NCBI GenBank assembly: GCA_030412805.1
Contig: JASJFJ010000002.1
Location: forward strand, 6,138,001-6,202,000
Direction of reading: 5' to 3'
DNA length: 64,000 nucleotides
Source: Westerdykella aurantiaca
Lineage: Eukaryota; Ascomycota; Dothideomycetes; Pleosporales; Sporormiaceae
Under the pieces are notes generated by a model. That model worked only from the letters and a program-made list of their open reading frames with translations. It ran no database searches and had not been told where the DNA came from. This document shows, piece by piece, positions 43,511 through 51,811 of this stretch. A program made the translations under genes and the position numbers. Position 1 is the first letter of the stretch. Each line of letters opens with the position of its first letter.

Positions 43511-44890
43511 ATGCCTTCAAGCCAAGGTCCAGGTTACGGCACGACTGCTGACATTCCGCGATTGCTTCCAGTCACTGGGAGCGGACCAGGTATCATATAC
43601 GAATGGGCCGCTCTTCTCCCTCTCGTTCTCTATTTGGCCAGTGGAAGGCTCTCCTATCAACTGGTCGGTCGTACCGCCTTGGCTGGTTTCATCGGCATCA
43701 GCGTCTTCCCTCCTTTGCGCGCTCTTGAAAGCATCGCTCAATTTCTTTCTGAGAGTGCCGACTTTCTTGATAGTGCCTGTTCCATTAGTGAACTTCGCAG
43801 AACTGTCTGGGACGCTAATTGGGGTAGTGTGTTCCCTTGTGCTAATGGGGCTGCTAGCAACATCCTCACTAAAGCAATTATCGCCCGTGTAAAGCCAGTC
43901 GACATCCGCGATTACGAGAAGTCGCCTTTGTACGAGAGCGAAGCACCCGAGGCCACCAAGGGCACCAGGGTCATCGTCACCGAAGGAAGCAAAAGGCCAG
44001 GGGTGGAATATCGACGCTATCAAACTCTTTATATCCTAGATTGTGAACTCAAAGAAAAGAGTCGCCTCAATGCTCCACAAAATCGCTCGACGGACCTTCC
44101 ACCTATATTGGAGCTTTTGCTTCTCCTCGTTCTGGTCGGCTTATCGGCATTGGCAGCAATGTTCGGCCTGTTGGGCAGTGCCGCCTGCCTCCTCATCTCA
44201 TTCATCTTCCGGTCATCACAGCATCTTGTCCATGTTCGACGGCCTGGCTCCTATCTCCAAAACAACGAAACAGCTCCGGACGGATGCATGCTAGTCGCCA
44301 TACACGAGAACGCGTCCACATGGTACCTCTATAAAGGGACCCGCAGCGTCATTGACACCCTGCTCAACAAGCCGATGATACATTCCGTGACGTCCCCAAT
44401 TGGCGCCGTGTACCCTTATCTACTCCAATTCCTCTCAGCCGTTCAGATTATCGCTGTAACGTACGTAGCCGCACAGAAGGGCTGGGACGGAGTGGCGCTA
44501 TTGGTGCTCGTCTGCATGGCGTGGGCATTTGATCGGATCTGCTACAGCGACAAAAGGCTCTCTCGTCTATGGCTGCAGCGGGAAGGCGTGCATATCCGGG
44601 CGCGAGGGTTCAAGTTCGGAAGCCGAGTCGCTATGATTGGAGCTATCCAAGTGTTGAAGGAGAATAGCGTTACGTCTTGGATGGACCAGATCATTTGCCC
44701 GGCGCCACGGAGAGAAGCCTGGTTGGAGAAATTGAATGACCCTCAGTCTGAGAAGGCCATACGGCTAGAGCGGAAATTGAGTCAGGGAGATAGAGAGTGG
44801 TTGCAGCTGATGTATCAACAGACCAGGTTAGCGGTAGAGCAGATTAGGAGTCCTAGAGCCGAGGATGGCCGTGCTGTTCTTAATTGTTAG
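43511..44890 (+). CDS. Multi-pass membrane protein of unknown function
   Basis: The intronless frame encodes 459 residues. Hydrophobic segments lie at about 28-52 (YEWAALLPLVLYLASGRLSY), about 196-235 (LELLLLLVLVGLSALAAMFG and onward, probably two spans), about 299-325 (YPYLLQFLSAVQIIAVTYVA) and about 330-347 (GVALLVLVCMAWAFDRIC). Between them are a Cys-containing loop (res 90-118) and a soluble region with RRYQTLYILDC. The C-terminal 90 residues are charged and helical (LERKLSQGDREWLQLMYQQT), probably cytosolic. I do not recognise the family. It is divergent from the HET gene in the accessory region, and a functional link is possible but unproven. The start is the first ATG, preceded by AAAATTTTATCGATCACC-like ordinary leader sequence. 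Confidence 0.72.
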   Translation: MPSSQGPGYGTTADIPRLLPVTGSGPGIIYEWAALLPLVLYLASGRLSYQLVGRTALAGFIGISVFPPLRALESIAQFLSESADFLDSACSISELRRTVWDANWGSVFPCANGAASNILTKAIIARVKPVDIRDYEKSPLYESEAPEATKGTRVIVTEGSKRPGVEYRRYQTLYILDCELKEKSRLNAPQNRSTDLPPILELLLLLVLVGLSALAAMFGLLGSAACLLISFIFRSSQHLVHVRRPGSYLQNNETAPDGCMLVAIHENASTWYLYKGTRSVIDTLLNKPMIHSVTSPIGAVYPYLLQFLSAVQIIAVTYVAAQKGWDGVALLVLVCMAWAFDRICYSDKRLSRLWLQREGVHIRARGFKFGSRVAMIGAIQVLKENSVTSWMDQIICPAPRREAWLEKLNDPQSEKAIRLERKLSQGDREWLQLMYQQTRLAVEQIRSPRAEDGRAVLNC

Positions 44891-46780
44891 GTCGAGGGCT
44901 TAGTTAACATCTCAATTTGTCAAACAATGTGAGGCTTGGCAGCCTCAGGTTTCTGTTTCGGCGCCCTGCAGCGGCTTCTTTGTTTCATGCTGCCGGCAGC
45001 CGCTGCCAGCTATTTGCTGTTGCTGCCCGCTTCCATCTGCTGTTTTCCGCGATAGTTTTCGTGTAGTTTTCGTAGAGCTTCTATTTGTGTACGATTGCCT
45101 CCAGCGATCGCTCTTTTCATGTAGTATTTAGAGCGAGCGTAGCCTCATCTTTCAGATAGTTATGGATTTCAGTTCAGCTCACTCCATCTCATAAACAAGC
45201 TACCCGAGAGCGTCTTAGCCCAGTGAATATGAATCAGGCCAGAACCATCCAAAGTATCAGGTTCAGCCATCCTAGGAACGACCCCTTGGAACTAGATATA
45301 TACGTGCCCCGGGATGGTACAGATAGCGAGAAAGAGAAAAAAAAAACCTTTTCACATCCACCCATTTTAACCTGAGAAGGCCTAAATCTGACAGGATGAT
45401 GGACAACGCGACAGGACTAAACGTTAGCTTCCAGGCCATTACAGGAAGGTAATAGTGGGACGTGTAGCAATTTAAATAGAAACGGCACGTGGTTATAGAT
45501 TCGTCTAGAACGGTGCTGCCATAGGCCACAGGTTGTCCCGGGAGCATAGTCACTTACAATACAGATCAATACCAATGATACCAGCTTGCTTGGTACGCTA
45601 ATAAGTACGTTACGTTACCAACCTTTCGAACCCGCCCTCTTCAGCAATCTTAGCTCTGCGCCGGATCCAGAGTCGGGCTTTGTACTATCCTAAAAGCTCC
45701 TAACTATACCTAACGACGATTATGTAATGAACATGGATTGCTCGCAGATCTAAGAATCTCTGGTGCCAAGATTTTGCTGGCTTGGAGGCGCCCATTTTCG
45801 GACGCAACACACTCCAGATATGGACGCATCTAAGCCAACCCAACACCGTTTATGGGGAAAGAAGACAGAGTTATAAAAGGGTTCTGTAAGGCTCGCTCTT
45901 AACCTACATAACATACAGTCCGGTGATATATCGTCTTCCTTGGCTCATAGCTTCAAATATTTTGTTGTCCTTCGCTAAGACTACGCTGTACCGTCAGTTC
46001 CTACGTTGCACATACTAGGATGATTGGCAAATCAAGGAGGCATGAAAATTGGAATATCCATCCGGAGTCCGTTTGGAATCTACCTATTAGATGTGCTTTT
46101 TATTTCGCTCGAAGGTTCTAATCGGCCCTTTGGATTCTATTGAACCACCCAACCGCAACTGTTACCTCCGTGCGTCCTGCCAACACCTTGAATTTACGTT
46201 TTACGTATTTTGCTCCCTGGTGGATGTCTTTCGTCAACGCCAACTCAATGAATGTTACCTACTCCAGCGATTCCGCGGCAAGTATTCAATTCATACACCC
46301 CTCAATATTGCAACATGTCTTAAGGCCCCCGGCTCCGTTACTCTTGCACTATTCCGCGAGAAGACCATGGTTACGGGCATGTTAGGATCCAAGTTAGAAT
46401 CAAGGTTATAGATATTACATGGTGCAAAGGAAACGAACGGCTCCAATGTTCTAGTAGACTTGTCGCCGATCCTGGATGCAGCCACTTACTCCGCCTTTCA
46501 CATGCAATGGGCTGTGACGTAATTCAGTAACCCCTTCGAATGATCTTTACTCATGCAGCAATCTAACCGCCTTTCGAATGTATCGGATTGGACGGCTTAG
46601 CCACGGTCCCAGAAATCTAGCATCATACGTTCGAATGGTCGCCTGTTCCAGAATTCGATGGTGAGACTATATATCACTATGTGACTTATTGTGTACGTAT
46701 ACTACGCCATATCTTGGAGGTACGGGTCGTCTGTCTATACCCTGCTTCTTCCCCATCTTCACAATTTTGACAGCGCAGAC
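44891..46780. other. 1.9-kb gene-free stretch
   Basis: No supported coding sequence on either strand; frames of 60-106 codons are isolated and motif-free. Composition is near average. Parts may be old repeat remnants, but I found no inverted or direct repeat ends. The last 100 bp are the leader of the next gene. Confidence 0.4.
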
Positions 46781-47320
46781 ATGGCTTCATCGAACTATGG
46801 CCTCCCTGTGCTCCTTTGCGGCAAAGATGAAAGCTTTGCGGACACGATCAAAGACCGGCTGGAGCCTCAATACACGGGTATGTCATTGGCGCCATTCAAA
46901 TGCATATGCCGGGCTCGTCTCACTCGAAGTTACCCAGTCTTATCCCGGATCTCGTCCCCAGACCACGTCGTCCGCGCCATCCCCGAGTTCATCGAGTACT
47001 GCAAGGACGAAGGCGTTGGTCGACCAGCTGTGATCTTCATCCCCGGTGAAGGCGGTTACACGTCGGACGAACTGGACGACATGCGGGACAATGTTCTAAT
47101 GAGACTGGAAGACAATGACTTGCCGGATGTTCCCTGGCTGGTTCCCGATCCTAGAGACCGAACACGTGTGGAGAAGGCGAGGCAAGATATCAGCGAGGAT
47201 GTTTGGAAGGATCACGTGCATAATTGTGTGATGAAGCAGTTGCATGAGCTTGGGCATGCGCCTGGGAAGGGGGGTATCCCGAGTGATGCGAAGCAGTGGT
47301 ACGTCTATTCTATTTTGTAG
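46781..47320 (+). CDS. Small fungal protein of unknown function
   Basis: The likely start is the ATG at 46781 (MASSNYGLPVLLCGKDESFA). An intron at 46878-46937 (GTATGT...CCAG, 60 nt) joins RLEPQY to TVLSRISSPDHVVRAIPEF; reading through is also open, so both forms keep frame. The spliced product is about 159 residues: a first strand-like LLCGKDESF, a second AVIFIPGEGGYTSDELDDM and a third DVPWLVPDPRDRTR. This resembles a widespread small ascomycete family with a Rossmann-like or response-regulator-like alternation of strands and helices, whose function is unknown to me. The 3' end is uncertain: GTACGT sits two codons after KQW, so a further intron and a tiny last exon are possible instead of the ending YVYSIL. 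Confidence 0.65.
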   Translation: MASSNYGLPVLLCGKDESFADTIKDRLEPQYTGMSLAPFKCICRARLTRSYPVLSRISSPDHVVRAIPEFIEYCKDEGVGRPAVIFIPGEGGYTSDELDDMRDNVLMRLEDNDLPDVPWLVPDPRDRTRVEKARQDISEDVWKDHVHNCVMKQLHELGHAPGKGGIPSDAKQWYVYSIL

Positions 47321-48638
47321 ATGAATTGGTCTCGTAGAGTCAAGCTAGAGTAGTAGACCGGGTAAATGTACTCAGAATAAGAACAAAAGCATGTTCGATA
47401 CTGGTTTTGGGTGCAAAAGAACTAAGAGCCAATATGACAACGCCCTACTTCGGCTTTCAAGATACAAAGAGGATTTATCATGATCGCAGCTTGAGCACTA
47501 CAGTATACTGTATAGTCAAAGATGAAGATCTAACGTGACCGGTTAATTACCTATATGGTCGAAGAGATGTCGCGGAGCTTTTCAATGCACTGCAATTTGT
47601 GCATACGGGGAATTGGCACCAAAATCCTGGGCTCGCACCCGCATAGGTTTCTTCTCTTAGCATTATCCAATAGTTTCGAAGCGTACAACTGTTCAATCGA
47701 GCCGAGAGAGACCTTTGTTGCACTTCATTCTGGCACGGGAAGTCGACTTCAGGCTAACCAGTTTTAGAAAAATGTGGTCCGGATTGGCCCCAGGAGACTC
47801 ATCAGCAAAACCAACATCTTACGACACGGCGAGATCCCTGTTGTTCTTATCTCTCCATGAGGTACTGTGTATAAAACTTCTTGCATTATTCAAGCCCTGA
47901 GGAGGTGCTGGCAAGTCCTGTTCCGCTTCCTGCGCCACGGCGTCGCTACGCAGCTGAGACCCCACAAACATCGCTATGAGAAACCGCATCCGACTTGATA
48001 GTCGATCTCTGGCGGTGACTAGTGAGGCTGATAAAAGTAGCGCAGCCGCCGGCGACATCGCGGTGGATGGGGTGGATAGATCATAGCAACCCTTGGGAAG
48101 GGCGTCATTATTGTCGCAGCCAAGTCGTATGAGAAATATCTCTCTCCGTGGTAAATACGCGACGCTTAGAAAGAAAAATCCCAGCAACAGTTTCACTGGG
48201 ACTTTGCTCGGAGAAAAGTGCTATTAATACACGATAGAGGGCCAAATTGGTGGCGCCGCGCCATCCACCGGGTCCCCTTGCGAAAGTTGGGACGTTAGTC
48301 AGCCACGTCAGCCCTGGAGAGGAGCGGCGCTCGGGCCAACCCGCGCAAGCACCTGGGCAAGTCCCAAACCCTTTCCCTCGCAGATCCCAGCTTTCCGCTT
48401 TTGGCCGCTTCCTCCCTTGGCAAAGTCAGCTGCAGTGCCACCCCTTTGACTTTCTCTCCTCCCCTCCCTCCCCTCTGTACTGCATCAGCAACGCGCCCGT
48501 ACGCTTTGTGCCTCCCTCGCGACCGCCTGGCCAGCGATCTCGCTCATTCTGCCCAGCTGTCCTTTCCTCCCTAGCATGCCCGCATAGCCCATCCAACATC
48601 CTACGCAGTCGCTCGTTCATACATACACCACCTCCGGA
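47321..48638. other. Intergenic, promoter of the transporter gene
   Basis: No supported genes. From about 48240 to 48638 the plus strand is pyrimidine-rich (CCCTCCCTCCCCTCT near 48465), typical of a fungal promoter and 5' UTR. A 134-codon frame at 48247 lies in this tract and is compositional. Confidence 0.45.
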
Positions 48639-49765
48639 ATGGGTACGTTGATCATCAATAGACGCGCTCGACACGCTTGGCTGACTAGGCTCGCAGCAGA
48701 GAAACGCCCCTCCATCGAAGGTCTCGTCGACAATGTGGACCCCCGCGAATCCACCGAACTCCAAGAGCTCCCCAAGTACGAACAGGAGAGCGAACCTGCC
48801 CCGATCCCCCTCAAGGAGAAGCTCATCACTTGCTTCTGGATTGGCCTCAACACCCTTTCCACCCTCGGCCTCATCTTCTTGAGCAAACGGTACGCTAGAA
48901 ACTACAATGTCTGATGGATGCGGGCCCTAACAAATGACGTAGCGTCTTCAGCGATGAGCAGCTCCATGCCTGCCAGCTCATGGTTGTCATGTGGCACTTC
49001 ATGGCTACCGGTCTCGTCCTCTACGTTTCGACTAAGAGCCCATTCCGTGCCTTCAAGGCCCTCCGCCTCAATCCCTGGGACATGCTCCCCGTCTGCGCCT
49101 TCTTCGCCGGATACGTAGTGCTGGGTAACCTCAGCTTGACATACAACTCAATTGGTTTCTACCAGCTGTCCAAGGTCATGACCACGCCGTGCGTGGTCTT
49201 GATCAACTTTGTACTCTTCCGCAAGACGGTCACCCGGTACATGCTGGCCGCCATTCTGGCGACCTGCTTTGGGGTTTCCCTCACGATCAACGAGGCCGCA
49301 AAGACCCAGCTCTTTGGTGTCATTATTGCGACGTTGGCTTTCTGTTCAACTGCCCTCTACCAGATCTGGATCGGCAAGAAGATTGAAGATTTTGGCGTTT
49401 CCGGCCCTCAGCTCCTCCTGAACCAGGCTCCTATCTCAGTTCTCCTCCTCGTCCCTTTTGTCCCGTTCTTCGACAAGATTCCCGACCTAAGCATCGTTCC
49501 TACCAATATTCTCTATTCCGTCTGCGCATCCGGCATCATGGCGTCGCTGTACAACCTCTCGCAGTTCCTCATCATCGGCCGCACATCCGCATTGACTTTC
49601 AACATTGTCAGCCATCTCAAGACTATTTTAATTCTCTCCATCGGTTGGTATAGTGAGGGCAAGATCCTGAGCTCGAGAGAATGGTGTGGTGTCCTGCTGG
49701 CTCTGGGTGGTGGCTGGGTGTACTCCCACTTGGCGCTGAAGGCGAAATCACAACAGCGCAAGTAG
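48639..49765 (+). CDS. Triose-phosphate/nucleotide-sugar transporter family (DMT)
   Basis: My preferred model has exons 48639-48642, 48697-48889 and 48943-49765, giving 339 residues that begin MAEKRPSIEGLVDNVDPRES. The 4-nt first coding exon ends at a GTACGT donor; a branch-like GGCTGAC and TCGCAG follow, and the intron is 54 nt. Reading straight through (MGTLIINRRARHAW) is also in frame, with 18 additional residues. The second intron is GTACGC...CGTAG (53 nt) and joins SKR to VFSDEQLHACQ. Ten hydrophobic spans follow in the drug/metabolite transporter pattern, with LSLTYNSIGFYQLSKVMTTP near residue 125 and FNIVSHLKTILILSIGW near residue 290, both characteristic of the TPT subgroup (SLC35E-like). 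Basic C-terminus KAKSQQRK may be a retrieval signal. Location is probably Golgi or ER; substrate unknown. Confidence 0.87.
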
Positions 49766-50851
49766 GATTAGCGTTAGCAGGCTACGGGTTGCATTGCTGA
49801 ATCACATGTATGGGCATTCGGGGCAGTTGGGTAACTCGACGCGACTGTAGGATGGCTATCATTTCCTTGACTTTCTTTTTTTCTCTTATTTGGGTGTCTT
49901 GCTCATAGATGATGATGATCGGTTGTTCTAGGGGATCTCAGGATCGTCATGCTTTACTATTTGGGTGGACGACATGGGTGTTTCCTGGTGGTCGTTCCAT
50001 TTTCCTCTAGATATCGACCATATACGTGGCTCTAATGATCTGTTTGTTTGCGTAGAGGCATAGATCGAATACATCTCCAGGGATCTAGTCTACAACTGTC
50101 CGGTTTTGTTGTGGTATGTACATAACATTCCACCTACCAGCCACAAATAGTTGGTACTTTTCCTCTTCTTGTCATGACTAGGTACCCATTGTCTACACCA
50201 CTCAGCCCACATCTTCGGTGGTTAGCGGGAAATCGGTCACCGTGGCCATTGGTCAGTTGGTGTTCCAAGGTAGCCATGCTACTCTTTGCCCGTATATCGC
50301 ATTCGGAATATCTATGCGCCTCGTCCAATAGGATACCCAGATATCATCACGTTCTTGTCACGTGATGTATTCCAGCACCGGTCATGCTCCTGCTCAGCCT
50401 CACTGTACGGCAGACTGCGCTACGAGATATCCTCAAACGAAGTCTGCAGAGGTGACTTTTGTGGCTCTATGGGCTCGGATGATGCCAGGGCAGCTTCTAC
50501 AAACCTGCTGCCTGCCCCGTCGGTTTGATGTACCCTGCCTCCCTCGGTTCGTGAACTTCGTATAGGAGGGTTTAGAGCTTGAGGCTGTGCACTGGGGACG
50601 GTATATATGAGATGGGGATTGCGATGCCGTGAGTTTGTTTCTCTTTTTCAAATCACTCCATCTTCTTTCTTTGGTGCTGTCTCACCCACCCTGAACGGGA
50701 ATTTTACCGACCCTGGGGTACCCTTATTGTGCATGGTACGGCCTTGAAATTGAAGATATCCACACCTTTGACATCACTTCGCGAAACAAGTCGGACTCCG
50801 TGAGGACCCGAGGATCAAGCTCGTCGATCACGACCCGGCATCCATCCCACC
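49766..50851. other. Intergenic
   Basis: About 1.1 kb between two plus-strand genes. It should hold the transporter 3' UTR and the promoter of the glycine-rich gene. No RNA gene, repeat or convincing frame was seen. Confidence 0.45.
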
Positions 50852-51430
50852 ATGGGCTGCATCCCCAGCAAAACCCGCCTCGTCAAGAAGGGGCAGGCAC
50901 AACGGGATTCAGAAATGCAAATCCGAGCCAGGCAGACTGCCGCTACTCATGCTGTCCGGGACCAAGAGAACACCCTCCCCAGTTCGACTTCCAACCCTGC
51001 GGACGCCAATCCCGCACCACACACAGCAACACCCTCAGTCGACAAGCCCGAGGGCAAATCGCCGTCAATGTCGAAGTGGGAGTTGGAGAAACGCGAGCGG
51101 GAGGTGAAGGAGCGGCTGGAACGGTTGCAGAAGCTCCGGAGAAAGGAGCAGCAGGAGAGGGAGAGGATGCGGGTGAATCGGTATCCGATTGCGTACCAGA
51201 GTACCCAGACGTCGAGTCGGATATATGGGGGTGCGTATGCGGGCGGGGATTGGGATAGCAGTGGTTATGGGGGAGGTTATGGGGGTGGTGGAGGAGGACA
51301 TTCCGGTGACCATGGTGGTGGATGGGGATATTCGTGTGGCGACGGAGGAGATGGAGGTGGCGATGGTGGAGGGGATGGTGGTGGCGGTGATGGAGGAGGA
51401 GGCGGTGGTGGCGGTGGTGGAGGCGATTGA
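50852..51430 (+). CDS. Lipid-anchored glycine-rich protein, unknown
   Basis: The 192-residue product begins MGCIPSK, with Gly2 and Ser6 fitting an N-myristoylation site and Cys3 a neighbouring palmitoylation site, so attachment to the plasma or vacuolar membrane is likely. Residues 73-107 form a charged coiled-coil-like helix (WELEKREREVKERLERLQKL). The C-terminal 55 residues are almost only Gly with Asp, Tyr, His and Ser (YGGGYGGGGGGHSGDHGGG and onward). The tail is encoded by GGTGGN/GATGGN repeats, which tend to vary in length. I do not know the family by name. The ATG is well supported because the lipidation motif starts exactly there. Confidence 0.72.
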   Translation: MGCIPSKTRLVKKGQAQRDSEMQIRARQTAATHAVRDQENTLPSSTSNPADANPAPHTATPSVDKPEGKSPSMSKWELEKREREVKERLERLQKLRRKEQQERERMRVNRYPIAYQSTQTSSRIYGGAYAGGDWDSSGYGGGYGGGGGGHSGDHGGGWGYSCGDGGDGGGDGGGDGGGGDGGGGGGGGGGGD

Positions 51431-51811
51431 AGGGACGAGCGGTGCAGAGGTGGGTTGCTGGTAGAGTAGCACTGATGCAGGTATTGGGAGTTGCGTATGA
51501 GCAAGTGGATAATGAAGTTTTTAGATGGGGATCGAGAATTAGGCCTTAGTGTTTTCATCATGTTTATATTAGTTCAGCGAGTATCATGGTTTCCAAGTAC
51601 TTAAAGAACCCGAATTCTTTCCATTGTCTTTCCATTCAAGAAAAGATTAAGAGCTTGCTAAGAAGAGCTCCAGCATTATTGCAAGTCTTCTCCTTACTGA
51701 TATTCAGAAAAACCAAACCAGTCACCACAGTTACCTGTACTTCTTTTTACGACTTACCTAACATTTATGGTACTTACCCGCTATCGACGCCATGTCAAAG
51801 CCTACATTACC
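51431..51811. other. Intergenic, convergent 3' ends
   Basis: About 380 bp between the glycine-rich gene and the Cys/His-repeat gene, which point toward each other. No additional feature seen. Confidence 0.45.

Noticed and set aside
46691..46780. Upstream start for the small unknown protein
   Set aside because: The extra 30 residues (MYVYYAISWRYGSS...) do not resemble the family, whose start fits the ATG at 46781.
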